Of a stretch of 64,000 nt of DNA, positions 34,401 to 44,360 are shown piece after piece (position 1 is the stretch's first letter; the number at the start of each line of letters is the position of its first letter). Under the pieces are notes generated by a model. It was not told the DNA's origin. It was given only the letters and a program-made list of their open reading frames with translations, and did not search any database. Both the position numbers and the translations under genes were made by a program. This DNA is from Symsagittifera roscoffensis (taxonomy: Eukaryota > Xenacoelomorpha > Acoela > Convolutidae), in the NCBI RefSeq assembly GCF_963678635.1, contig NC_087062.1, positions 20,323,789-20,387,788 of the forward strand, given 5' to 3'.

Positions 34401-37400
34401 TAACTCATATAATAGATCGAACTATAACAGACCAAACAATAATTACCAAAACAGATCACGAAATAATTCACAAAATCGACACCCAAGTTATAATAATCGT
34501 TATAGAAATTATTCCCAATCACCACACCGGAATAATAATAACTATAATAATTCTAATAATCGCCACAGAAGTAGTACACCTAAACATCAAAGACAAATCA
34601 ATCAAGTACAATCTAACCCAGAAACAACATCAGACCCTCCAGGTATTGATGACACAGTAACTGAAACGTTACAACTCAATCAAATAAACTGTACATCATC
34701 AGATTCAGAAAGTGATACTGAAAACACTCTTTCTATCAATATGATAAAAGTCGAAAATGACTATGAATCTGTCATATATGAACAACCCTTTTCATCACAC
34801 ATATATGAAAATCAATCAGAATTTCTTCAAAATTATTACACTACACCCATAAATTCCACACCAACGACGCAAGAAACAAACGAGATTAACACTACAGATC
34901 AAACCAATAAAAATACCAAAACAAAATGCTTGAATACAAACCACATTTATCAAAATATACAAAAAGAACAACCCAAAGAAAAAATTTGGACAATACCATT
35001 TCTCTTAGAAAGCCCAAGAAATAAAGAATTTCAACCACCAGACCTTGAAATAGATTTTTTAATTGATTCAGGAGCAGAATCAAACATAATAAACATCCCC
35101 ACATGGAATGAAATAAAAACTTTACACCCAAAGTTAATACCTCTTGAAACCTCCAGTAAGTTAGCAACAGCACAAGGATCAACATTGATAAACTACGGAA
35201 AAATCCAATTATTTCTCCTCCCCACCAGAACAATGGAACAAAGCAAAATTTTAAATAAGCCATTTAAACAAATATTCCATATCACTGACATTAAATATAA
35301 TATCATTGGAATACCATTTATTTCGAAGTATATACCAACAATTAACATACTAAATAGTAAAATATTAATCAAAGATAAATATACAAAAACAAAAGAAACA
35401 TCCTTAACATTTTTTCAAAGATTAAATAAACAACCACCATTCTTTTCAAAATTCTACCCGATATTTAACAAACAAAGAAAACACCTAAAACCACTATCAG
35501 GAAATATCTATAATTTTTCAATCAAACAAGTTCACCAATATGATAAAGAACAAAACAAACAAAAATTTTATATGTCAGAATTTGAATTCAAACCTATTCA
35601 CAAATTTTTCAAAATCACAATCTCATCCATAAAATATTTGAAAGATTCGAATTCCGATATCATTTCCTTACATGTCTATAATAACACACCTTACCAAGTA
35701 ACATTACCTTTAGGACTTTTAGGATATTGTGAAACCAACGCTACAATATCACCAATACACGAAAAAGCCTATCGCGTAAATAATATACTCCAATTACTAG
35801 ATATTTGCCAATCTACAATTCTTAATGAAGAATTATCTATAAATAATATAATAAGTAACGAAAACAGAAATACGGATTATTTCACAAAAACTCCATATTT
35901 CAAACCTACATTCAACATAAGTAACTACACAGAGGACCAACAAAAATTTTTAACAATGTTTAATTTCCAACATTCACAAATAACACAAGACGAATTCGAA
36001 AAGTTAGCCAAACAGCTAATTAAATATTCATCAGTCTATGCAACATCAAAATTCGATGTTGGCAAAATCAGTTCATCACTACATCTCCCGTTAAAACCAG
36101 ACGCAGTTTTCAAAAAACAGAGAGCAAGTAAAGTACCAATTCACTTACATGATAAAGTGAATAGATTACTCGATATTTTAGAACGATACAACATTATATC
36201 ACCAGTTAATAAAGAAGAACAACCAAAAGGCAACACATTTATCAACCCCGTTATCATTCTAGCTAAAGGAGAATCATTAAAAATCGTTCTCGACGCTAGA
36301 TACCTCAATTCACTCATAGATGAATCAAAATGTAATTGGCCCATTGAACCAATACAAGTTATTTTAACAAAAATAAACGGCAAATACTTTACAACCGCCG
36401 ATATGAATAGTGCATACAATCAAATGCCACTAGATGAACAATCACGACGTTTAACACAATTTGTTATAGGAAACCAACAGTATGAATTCAACCGCTTATT
36501 CTATGGAATATCCATAGGACCAGCAGCATTTTCAGCTTTTATGAGCAAAATTTTTAGACCACTAATACTCAAGAAAAACGCAATCACCTATTTAGACGAT
36601 GTTTTTATGCAATCACAAACAAAAGACGAGATGTTCAATGTTTTAGAAAAATATCACCAAATACTTCAGAACGAAAATCTGAAGGCCGCCCCCGATAAAT
36701 CACACTTCTTTTTGACAAGAGTTAAATTTTTAGGACATAATATAGAAAGAAAAACAATCACTCCATTGAAATCACGCATTGACGCTATTCAAAAACTTCA
36801 ACCACCAACAAATAAAAAGAAAATCCAAGAATTTCTTGGAATGTTAAACTTTTTAAGTAAATATGTTTATAAAATGCAATTATATCTACGACCATTTTAT
36901 AACATCCTTAGACAACAAAATAATTTTGAATGGAACACAGAACATCAAACACGATTTGAAGAAATAAAGAAACTTTTAACTGAACAAATTTCAAACACAA
37001 TTCCAGATTCAAATCAACCATTTTATGCAATGTGCGATGCTTCGAACTTTGGCATCGGTGCAGCACTATTACAATCACATAATGGTACAAATAAAATGAA
37101 CCTCATATCAGCAAATTCTCGATTATTCACTCAAGCAGAGCTACGACTCTCAACTCTAATGAGAGAATGTACAGCCATAATATATACACTGACAGAATAT
37201 GAATTTCTGATACTTGGATCAAAACATCCAACAGTTCTATTCACAGACCATAAACCAATCATCTTTCTCTTTACACAAAAATCTAACCCAAACCACCGAG
37301 TTTACAGATTTCAACTAATTCTAATGAAATTTCCAAACTTACATATAGTTTGGACTGCAGGAAAAAATCTTGCATTACCAGACACCTTAAGTCGAAATAC

Positions 37401-39603
37401 ACCACCTGAATTACTTACACGAAAAACAACAGTTGAAATACCCAAAAACATAAAATTCTACCTTGCAGAAAACGAAACATCACCCCGATTGGAATGCAAA
37501 TATGCAGTAAAAACTGATATTGAACAATCACAAATAAATAATTTACAACATTTCCCACTTTATTTAGATTGTCAAAATAATCATTATGAAGTTGATTTAC
37601 TTGGAACATCAACTTTCAAACCAATCCCATATTCTCAATGGATAAAAAATAACACCCAACAAAAACGAACAAAACAACACCCGCCTAAGAAAGACCATTT
37701 TCCACTAATTGAAAAAGAAGATTTAACTGATAAAATAAATTTATCAGGACCACAAACAAATGATTCAAAATACACAATAAATCAAGTTTTTGACCTTCAC
37801 GACCCACTTGACACAATACCCTTATCTAAATTAGAAATCGAAAACATTTTTCTCCCCCCAACAGAAACAATTACAATTTCAACACTGAAACAATATCAAA
37901 ACCTTGACCCAGTAATTCGACAACTGAAATCATGGCACAAATATAAAACTAAACCTATCAAAGCAGATTCAACCATTCTAGGAAACAAAACACTCCTCCG
38001 ATATTTTCGAAAATTCAATAATACAACAATTAACGAAAATACAGACCTTTTAGAGTATAACCTGAATGAATCTACAGTTCCATGTCTCCCTTTAAGTATG
38101 ATTCTTATAGCTTTTAATATTTCACATACACAAAATATTAAAGGACACTCTGGATCAGAAAAAACATATTCAAACTTTATACAAAATTTTTACTTCCCAA
38201 ATGCACCAATTTGGATAAAAGTACTATGCAATGACTGTATAGTATGTCAACTAAATAAACCTTACCCAAATCAAAAACAAATAGCACAAAAACAAGATTT
38301 TAAAGGACAAAGTTTGTACTTTAATCATCGTATCTCATTTGATACTAAAGGACCAATTTCACCCTCATCAGAAGGAAACTCCTACATTATGGTAATTGTT
38401 GACGCATTTACACATTATGTAGCACTTAACCCAGTACCACATTGTAACGCTTATTACGCTTACACAACACTCTATGAACACTGGATAGCAAAATTCGGAC
38501 TACCAGAAATTTTAGTTACAGACAACGGTACAGAATTCATAAATAATGAAATTATCACACTATGTCATTTATATAACATTAAACACAAACCACGTACATC
38601 TCATGCACCTTGGACAAACGGCTTAGTCGAAGGTATGAACCGTTCATTACAAGAATATCTTAGATGTATCATCAACGGAAATGATACAAAATATACCGAA
38701 TGGTCAGCAGATGTAAAATTATTTCCCTTAGCATATAATTCACAAATAACGACAACTTTAGGAATGTCACCATACGAAATGGTTTTTAACCAAAAGCCAC
38801 GCAAACCAATAATGTTTACAGCAAATTCTCATAAAAACGCACAAGGTTATTGTCAACCAAATAAAGACTCAATTTGTTATAACCTACCTTTACATACACA
38901 CGATGAAGATCATTTTCATCACCCACAAATTCTTAAACTAGCCTCCGGTACACACACCGAATGGATTCTAAATAGAGATAAAAAACACAATGAAATTTAT
39001 CAAAAAATAACAAAAAAGTTATTACAAAGACAAAACATCAATGAACAAATCAATTCACGTTTTACACCAGCCTCCGATTTAAAAATTGGAACATTTGTTT
39101 TAATACCTAATTTTAATACTCAAAAAGGAATTTCTAAAAAATTACAACCCCTTCGAAAAGGACCATACCAAATAATTGCAAAACCCACTGATGTCACATA
39201 TAAAATTACCGACTCAAACACAAAAGAAATCGTTCAACATCGAAACAACCTATTACCCTATTACCCAAAAGAATACGCACTCCGCGAATTAACTCAATTA
39301 TATTCTTTCACAGGATTAAAAATCATTCAAAATGAACCACATCTGAAAAACACAGAACAAAATGATAACCCCACCGAAAATCAAAACACAAAACCAACCG
39401 CCACCAAAAACAATACACAAAACCATAAAGAATCTCCAAAACAAAGAAAAAATAGAAAAATGACAGAACAAATAATACCCCAAGAAGAAATAGACAAATC
39501 AGAAAATAGAAAAACAACAAGACTCCGAAATCAACCACGTAAAAACTATAAAATATTCATCCCCCAATCTAAAATATTAAAGAAAGTAGAATTTAAAAAG
39601 TAA
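31381..39603 (+). CDS. Gag-Pol polyprotein, 2740 aa
   Basis: One uninterrupted frame. Residues 1-285 form an acidic-start domain of unknown family. A Q/N/P-rich linker follows, then a capsid-like retrotransposon Gag region at about 595-820, a CCHC zinc knuckle at 842-855, an Arg/Asn/Ser-rich tract at about 880-1080, and the protease with D1229-S-G. RT has YLDD at 1737-1740, RNase H has D1886, and integrase has H2256, C2286 and C2289 of the zinc domain, the triad D2321/D2381/E2417 (D,D35E) and GPY at 2594-2596, then a basic tail. Gag and Pol are in the same frame with no stop, so no frameshift or readthrough site sets their ratio. All catalytic motifs are intact, so this copy could supply enzymes for itself or for copy 1. 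Confidence 0.95.
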   Translation: MSSTHTPGEETPDDDEIFPFIVDADTDRGQHIFCQNLLVNLFEPGISPCKTEFPDVKIKRQIIDHYLKDICNITQQYGIYSIEFTSPNHNNRKYTIQTDDLDLEFSKVFSEYIKSIQYHNSQRANSIFTNEVFAIIYSYISILENEIPITNVSPTETSKHLRVRHEITLLSSYLNIIKENFTKDDVSQHTKHDLQKILAWFIIDYFTHNIDLIAQARKNFRPQNSNDDTAITEQSDYVWDPEWSHPAFISFPQSISSQAIGTISYIRDYVRVIPLTIDATPLNYNTFLPDTQNNSLNSTVIHNENLNGTRNLTQQDIQTPSHFINEEIVHTTTTQQSISPIRPNLTTPRNTNPSQTQVTLQSTVKPSVAPKYSHMDYQTYRPMTIPPKTRKTFTRNNFADHNYNYTHPSKTYNQPQRNFNQYTRSRNWDNPMAQPNSTNFQTNPPRDHSENYPFFQQNKNKKQTSYQMDYLSSDDDFLQPDIFAQNTQEYRRQGIQRTRTNHRNFSPQPIDAQHQQPIQQQNLINTQSFQPIQQQNPMTAHSYQPSQMQNEIPLPYYLQQHEITRNQLSNFSQMPNAAESLQMTMNPYLMGGSSITSNKPLMVFTGTDPEYSVEDYLNAVTANLILNIGPEPINTPLHQNWIHRRTALIQTTLDGAAQKWFSVLPLEIKSNWKRFTQEFSKMFDSERNKQQQRVLCNEIRRLPNETIKQIAVRIETLVRKAYSLNTHDYKNTKMTEILMMTLTPQLRKIAIKKRASHPSSIREPDLDFRKLVDKLEQAEITMKLEETENLKLQYVNRIETTPTNINNIQESETDLVEKITEILNIYEKNPNFKGKPSFKKWCNYCRRYGHSISECRQKQQDNQNKPQKYKEPNKSFYQYMKKDQNLPNKTVHSNNSSGKPLPNNPNYTRNQSPYNSSYRGRSPERRNTYNSSQNHYNRPNSRNNYSRSNSNTQRFVSRSNSQSRNNYYPNNQSRNSSYNRNRNYSYNRNRSYSNNRNQNYPNNRSRNNSYNRSNYNRPNNNYQNRSRNNSQNRHPSYNNRYRNYSQSPHRNNNNYNNSNNRHRSSTPKHQRQINQVQSNPETTSDPPGIDDTVTETLQLNQINCTSSDSESDTENTLSINMIKVENDYESVIYEQPFSSHIYENQSEFLQNYYTTPINSTPTTQETNEINTTDQTNKNTKTKCLNTNHIYQNIQKEQPKEKIWTIPFLLESPRNKEFQPPDLEIDFLIDSGAESNIINIPTWNEIKTLHPKLIPLETSSKLATAQGSTLINYGKIQLFLLPTRTMEQSKILNKPFKQIFHITDIKYNIIGIPFISKYIPTINILNSKILIKDKYTKTKETSLTFFQRLNKQPPFFSKFYPIFNKQRKHLKPLSGNIYNFSIKQVHQYDKEQNKQKFYMSEFEFKPIHKFFKITISSIKYLKDSNSDIISLHVYNNTPYQVTLPLGLLGYCETNATISPIHEKAYRVNNILQLLDICQSTILNEELSINNIISNENRNTDYFTKTPYFKPTFNISNYTEDQQKFLTMFNFQHSQITQDEFEKLAKQLIKYSSVYATSKFDVGKISSSLHLPLKPDAVFKKQRASKVPIHLHDKVNRLLDILERYNIISPVNKEEQPKGNTFINPVIILAKGESLKIVLDARYLNSLIDESKCNWPIEPIQVILTKINGKYFTTADMNSAYNQMPLDEQSRRLTQFVIGNQQYEFNRLFYGISIGPAAFSAFMSKIFRPLILKKNAITYLDDVFMQSQTKDEMFNVLEKYHQILQNENLKAAPDKSHFFLTRVKFLGHNIERKTITPLKSRIDAIQKLQPPTNKKKIQEFLGMLNFLSKYVYKMQLYLRPFYNILRQQNNFEWNTEHQTRFEEIKKLLTEQISNTIPDSNQPFYAMCDASNFGIGAALLQSHNGTNKMNLISANSRLFTQAELRLSTLMRECTAIIYTLTEYEFLILGSKHPTVLFTDHKPIIFLFTQKSNPNHRVYRFQLILMKFPNLHIVWTAGKNLALPDTLSRNTPPELLTRKTTVEIPKNIKFYLAENETSPRLECKYAVKTDIEQSQINNLQHFPLYLDCQNNHYEVDLLGTSTFKPIPYSQWIKNNTQQKRTKQHPPKKDHFPLIEKEDLTDKINLSGPQTNDSKYTINQVFDLHDPLDTIPLSKLEIENIFLPPTETITISTLKQYQNLDPVIRQLKSWHKYKTKPIKADSTILGNKTLLRYFRKFNNTTINENTDLLEYNLNESTVPCLPLSMILIAFNISHTQNIKGHSGSEKTYSNFIQNFYFPNAPIWIKVLCNDCIVCQLNKPYPNQKQIAQKQDFKGQSLYFNHRISFDTKGPISPSSEGNSYIMVIVDAFTHYVALNPVPHCNAYYAYTTLYEHWIAKFGLPEILVTDNGTEFINNEIITLCHLYNIKHKPRTSHAPWTNGLVEGMNRSLQEYLRCIINGNDTKYTEWSADVKLFPLAYNSQITTTLGMSPYEMVFNQKPRKPIMFTANSHKNAQGYCQPNKDSICYNLPLHTHDEDHFHHPQILKLASGTHTEWILNRDKKHNEIYQKITKKLLQRQNINEQINSRFTPASDLKIGTFVLIPNFNTQKGISKKLQPLRKGPYQIIAKPTDVTYKITDSNTKEIVQHRNNLLPYYPKEYALRELTQLYSFTGLKIIQNEPHLKNTEQNDNPTENQNTKPTATKNNTQNHKESPKQRKNRKMTEQIIPQEEIDKSENRKTTRLRNQPRKNYKIFIPQSKILKKVEFKK

Positions 39604-40203
39604 TTTTAAGATTTCATACTTCACAATCTTGAAACCTCCGTAACATTTTTCATTTCAATTTTTCAAAATAACATGCTCACAAGTACGCAATAATCCTAGT
39701 TCAAAATAGACCAATAGGATTCATCCAATCCGCCACTTTCTCTAACTCAAACTAAGATCAATTAGACGAATAATCTAGAACTCCAGGCACATCTCTAACT
39801 ATAACTTTACGACCTCCAGGTCAAAAATAAGCAAACCACTCCAACTTGACAACTAAAATAAATATCACCATAATACCGTACCCCTCCCTTATCTAATAAC
39901 CCAAAGATCAACAATATTTCCCCAACTCAGACCACGAATACCCCCAAAACAAATTTGATAACTTAGCCTAAAGTAACAAAATGAAGATTTTAATTAGCCT
40001 AAAGTATAAAAATCTCACCATACCCCGGATCATTTGACAAACAAAAATAAAGAAAAAGACGACCTCCCAGTCACCATGAAAATTGCCCCCAACAATTTTT
40101 TACAAAACTCAACCCACTTGTCAAAAAACTAATAAATAATTCGACCACACTAGAAAATCGCCTCAAACAGCAAAAAATATTCGACCAAGAGATCATTTCT
40201 TAA
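39604..40203 (+). other. Noncoding interval between pol and ORF C (copy 2)
   Basis: 600 bp without ORFs. The word TTAGCCTAAAGTA occurs at 39963 and 39994; the second runs into TATAAAAATC, TATA-box-like and conserved in copy 1. C-rich patches such as CCCTCCCTTATCTAATAA are also conserved. It is a candidate internal promoter or splice-acceptor region for the downstream accessory genes. Confidence 0.45.
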
Positions 40204-40434
40204 ATGCTCTTCTCTCAAACAGTTGCTCAAATACTTATAAATTTTAAACATTTTTTTTCAACACTTGAAGCCTTTATAATATTTCTTTTTGATATACTTG
40301 AATCTTTTCTAATAATCCTAATCATTTTTTGTAACATTTTTTTAATTTTCTACACTCTACTCGAACTATTCCTCCAACTTTCCAAAACCCTTGAATATAT
40401 CCACAGGTACGATTTTAACAACTTGTCTAAATGA
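40204..40434 (+). CDS. ORF C, 76-aa hydrophobic protein
   Basis: F/I/L-rich: the stretch from about residue 22 to 58 is almost entirely hydrophobic (FIIFLFDILESFLIILIIF), enough for one long or two short membrane segments, followed by a polar tail. The stop overlaps the ATG of ORF D as ATGA, which suggests coupled translation. Copy 1 has a shortened version. Resembles viral small hydrophobic or viroporin-type proteins in size only; no homologue recognised. Confidence 0.5.
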   Translation: MLFSQTVAQILINFKHFFSTLEAFIIFLFDILESFLIILIIFCNIFLIFYTLLELFLQLSKTLEYIHRYDFNNLSK

Positions 40435-40619
40435 TACGAACAATTTTCAGTAGAACCGATATTTTTTTATTGTTTGTAATTTTCATAACATTTTTATCAT
40501 CCCTCATTTTGACCATCTGTAAATGTATAAAGAAAGCAATCCTCACATTTGCCCTAGCAACAGTCCTTCTAATTCTTTTTTTGGAAGAATATTATAATAA
40601 ACACAAAATTTCTCACTAA
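40431..40619 (+). CDS. ORF D, 62-aa two-segment membrane protein
   Basis: Starts at the ATG that overlaps the ORF C stop. Two hydrophobic helices flank a CKCIKK loop; the tail is EEYYNKHKISH. Almost identical to 18460-18648, which is one of only two fully open genes in copy 1. A CAG|GTACG splice-donor-like word lies just upstream (40404-40411). Likely an integral membrane protein of the element; role unknown. Confidence 0.6.
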   Translation: MIRTIFSRTDIFLLFVIFITFLSSLILTICKCIKKAILTFALATVLLILFLEEYYNKHKISH

Positions 40620-40627
40620 AGTAATAA

Positions 40628-41761
40628 TTTAAAAAACCATCAAAAATTGCTACCCAACAGTCACAGAATCAGTCTTCACCGACATCATCCCAAGATAACC
40701 AAACACCACCTTCAATTACTCAAAATCCTCAAACATCTACACGAATTTCTTTTCAAGACAATCCATACACTTTTGAAGAACGACATACTCGTTTATCAGA
40801 ACCACTAGAACCAGTCCAACGACAAGCACCTTTAAGCGAACCAACATATAACCTATACCCAACACTACCACAAGAACTAAGTAGAATAAGAAATTCTAGT
40901 CAAAACCAAAATACAGTCGAAATAAATAGACAAATTATACATCCTCGACGAAACAGAAATCTTCAAACTCCCCGAGTTCATTTTGATATACCTCAATCCC
41001 CATCACAAAACACTCCAGAAAACCCCATTGGTATATTACCAGAAACCCCTACGCTTCTTTCACAACGTAGCACCTCAAGCCTACCATCAGATTACTTAGG
41101 TTCAACACCAACATCTGAGCAAATACGTGAAAATCCCTTTAACCCCCCAAACCAGGCATCACGACTACCATATTGGACTACACATTCATTTACACAAGGT
41201 GAACCAAATTTAGTCAATGACCCCATAGATATTTCTACGGATACAACAACATCCTCATCACTACCAGAAACATTATCACTACCATCAACACCATCAATAA
41301 GCCAGTTTTCACCACCACCCTTTAACTTAACCTTTCCAAATAATCTCGACGCCAGATATCGAGAACAATCATCAATAAATATTCCTTTAAGACTAGATTG
41401 GAATACATTCACAGCACCTCCACCACTATTTGGACAACATCAAGAAAGTAACCGCCTTCATAACTGGGCACTTAATAGATTACAATATCGCCAAGATATT
41501 CACAACGATATCCGTGATCACAATATTCAAATACTCCAACAAAACAGTTTACAATTAAAGTTTGAAATCACAGTTAAGTTAAATAATATTACCCAACATC
41601 CCTACCCATTAAACCCACCTAACATAACAGCTCAATCACTACCACCACCGTTTATAGCTACTGAAGTAATATACAAATACGACAGATATACCAAAAACAC
41701 AATTGGCTACATTACATTTTATAATCCATACTCAGGATTATCATACACATGTATATTCTAA
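40628..41761 (+). CDS. ORF E, 377-codon open frame without ATG
   Basis: The frame is open from 40628, just after a TAA at 40625-40627, to the TAA at 41759-41761, and my translation contains no methionine at all. The first two thirds are P/S/T/Q-rich and look disordered (SSPTSSQDNQTPPS, LSEPLEPVQRQAPLSEP, SLPSTPSISQFSPPP). The last 120 residues look folded (LRLDWNTFTAPPP, FEITVKLNNITQHPYP, YKYDRYTKN, GYITFYNPYSG). It overlaps the envelope-like start by 13 nt. Copy 1 has the same frame, with one base loss and no ATG. The start must come from a spliced upstream exon, frameshifting or a non-ATG codon. Confidence 0.6.
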   Translation, partial: FKKPSKIATQQSQNQSSPTSSQDNQTPPSITQNPQTSTRISFQDNPYTFEERHTRLSEPLEPVQRQAPLSEPTYNLYPTLPQELSRIRNSSQNQNTVEINRQIIHPRRNRNLQTPRVHFDIPQSPSQNTPENPIGILPETPTLLSQRSTSSLPSDYLGSTPTSEQIRENPFNPPNQASRLPYWTTHSFTQGEPNLVNDPIDISTDTTTSSSLPETLSLPSTPSISQFSPPPFNLTFPNNLDARYREQSSINIPLRLDWNTFTAPPPLFGQHQESNRLHNWALNRLQYRQDIHNDIRDHNIQILQQNSLQLKFEITVKLNNITQHPYPLNPPNITAQSLPPPFIATEVIYKYDRYTKNTIGYITFYNPYSGLSYTCIF

Positions 41762-44360
41762 AATTATTAATTTTTCTCCAACTCCCTTTTCTAGTAATCT
41801 CAAATCAAAACATAAACCCTTCTCCTCGTACAGGACCACAAGATTTATTAGTAACACATTACGATTGTGAAGAAAATGAACAAAAAACACTACACAAATA
41901 TGCAATAAATCAAGTATCACAATGTGAAACAGAACCACAAGCTATAGAAACCACAGATGTAATAGCAACACTCTATTCAAAAGCCCGAGCAACAACAGTT
42001 ACAGGTTATAAATTCACAGCAACATTTTCCGAAAAGAAAGTACATTGTTCACAAGTCTCGAACGGAAACAAAAACCGACTTGACCATGAATCATTCTATC
42101 AAAGTAATATAGAACGTCTTTTACATCTCAATCCCGACGATTGTAAAAATGACTAAGACTAAACATCACACAAAATAAAAACTCCCAAAGAAAATTAGTT
42201 AATTTTCAAGTTTTTTCAGACTCTGTACATCAATCACAACTTGAAAGACACCAAGGACATATAAAACTAGACGAAAAATACCCGTATAACGGCGCACACG
42301 GACGATTAACCTATGATCTACACGATAAACATTGGATACCACACATTGGTATAAATGACCCATCAAACTGCAAAGCAGACACAAAAAATAAAGGATACCA
42401 AGAAATAATGTTTTTCGATTGGAAAATACAACTCGAAAAAATACAACTAACACGAGATTTATCAGATAATACAATGATCTATCAAGGAATCCGATTACCT
42501 TGTAAAAATGATCAAGGTTATTGCGACCCTACAACGAGAACACAAGCAACAATTGTTTGGTTCCCCGAAGATACATGTACAACATTTCAAGTAGCAAAAA
42601 TACACGCTCGTATGATAAAATTTCACGAAAAATATTTTATACAATCAATTCCATATGAACAAGTCCATCCATCACGAAAACTAAGTTCTAATTTTAGAAA
42701 CATAGACAATATAGAAAACAAATTGACACGTTTTCAAAATCAAGAAACAGAACTTGCATGTAAATACAGGAATCCACTTCACAGAACACAATACTCTGAA
42801 ATATTAGTTGAATACGAAAAAGGATTCGACATGACCACTGGAAAAATAAAAATCGACCCATATGCCACAGGTCATCCTTTAAACGAAGGAACATCCTATA
42901 TACCAGTTAATTTTCAAAAAAGCAACGGACAACCTGGTGGACATCTAAAACCTCAGGACACCAGAAGCACACGCTTACAAGAATTATCACTAATGAACAC
43001 TACATATTTCGGTAATATCCACTATGATATTCATTTAGATATGAAACTAGATTATACAATTAGCCGAATTTTTCAAGAAATGTCACTCTCCGAATTAGAA
43101 ACACTACACCAATTATGCGAATTAGAACGAACACAAATATTACAATCACTTGCACTAGCAGTATTAAAAATACCCTATGCAGGATACTTATTATCTGGAA
43201 ATAGATCAAATTTTTTAGACTATGAAGGAAACATCTTATGGTTTTATACTTGTACTAAAAAAGTATCACCACTATACGTTTTTGAAGATAAACGATGTTA
43301 TAAAAGAATCCCTATCTTTTATAAGAATAAAGTACATTTCGTGGATACACTTTCACGAAGAACCTATTTCTGGGATACCGCAGTCCCATGTGGATCAGAA
43401 AACAGCCACAATGTAGTACAACTAAACCCTGATGAAAATAAATATTATCTTCTCACACCATATCCCACATTAATGCAATCACTCAAAAAATTTTCACCAG
43501 AAAGCATTCGCGCTATTGCTCGAAACCCAAATATAGACTTACAATCAATAGGAATCTATTCAAAATCAGATATTCAACATCACATTAGAACACAACAATT
43601 CCAAGAATTATTAACACAAATGGACACTATACAAAGACAATCAATAGACCAAAATTTACGCAAACTTGCAGAAACCGCAGGATTTGCCGATATCTACACG
43701 CAAGACTATAGCGGATATTTTAAAGACATTAAAGATTATATATATCTAAACGGTGAAAAATACCGTCCCCAAGATATATCACCAATTAACATTTTTAGCT
43801 TTGTTACACTCAAAAATGAGATCCTCGATTTTCTAGGATGGCCCTACTACATCTTAGAAAAATTGACTATTTTATACGCAATGTTTAACTTTATTGGATT
43901 TCTTTTCTCACTTTTAAAAGGAATCTACAACACATGTGCTATACACACACAAGTAAACAGACAAGCAAGTGTAGCACGCATACTATTTGCAGGATTTTTT
44001 GGAATCTTTTCTACATCTATAAACAAAATTCTTTTAGACGCACAAATAAAAGAATATAACACAAAAATAACAACACGACAAAATACATACGACGAAGAAC
44101 ATAACAATGTAGACATAACGCCAACGGCACCACAATTACCACCCCTACCAAATAACCACCCACTATCCCTAGTCCCACGAAATTTTCGAAATTTAGCTAT
44201 CACACATAATCCAAATTTTCGACTCACCACATCACAAAGTCCCATTCAACATATAATGACACACCAGTCACAAGATGATAATACTTATGAACAAATTATT
44301 GAACAACCCCATACCACCGCTTTTCAGTCTCAAAATAATCATTTTTTTAGCCCACGATGA
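41749..44360 (+). pseudogene. Envelope-like glycoprotein gene with 4-bp deletion (copy 2)
   Basis: N-terminal signal-like segment (YILKLLIFLQLPFLVIS), then a long ectodomain with scattered cysteines (HYDCEENE, VSQCETE, KVHCSQ, DDCKN, RLPCKNDQGYC, EDTCTTF). Two hydrophobic stretches lie near the C-terminus (ILYAMFNFIGFLFSLL and ILFAGFFGIFSTS), followed by a polar proline-rich tail. A 4-bp deletion near 42150, relative to copy 1, shifts the frame and gives a stop at 42156; the rest of the frame is open to 44360. Position after pol and signal/anchor layout indicate an envelope. The fold class is unresolved; a captured class III or chuvirus-type glycoprotein should be tested. The stop overlaps the ORF F start (ATGA). 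Confidence 0.65.

Noticed and set aside
34256..34525. Long - strand frames opposite Gag (for example 34256-34525, 12263-12532)
   Set aside because: They are shadows of the Arg/Asn/Ser-rich gag tract: the Y/N/F-rich composition is what its complement produces, and their layout follows the + strand gene.
31381..39603. Copia or BEL/Pao assignment of the giant element
   Set aside because: Integrase lies after RNase H (not before RT as in Copia), and the GPY module and YLDD RT fit Ty3/Gypsy better.
40431..44360. Reading the ATGA overlaps as a bacterial operon
   Set aside because: LTRs, hAT and non-LTR elements and intron-like sequences show eukaryotic DNA; no Shine-Dalgarno pattern precedes these starts.
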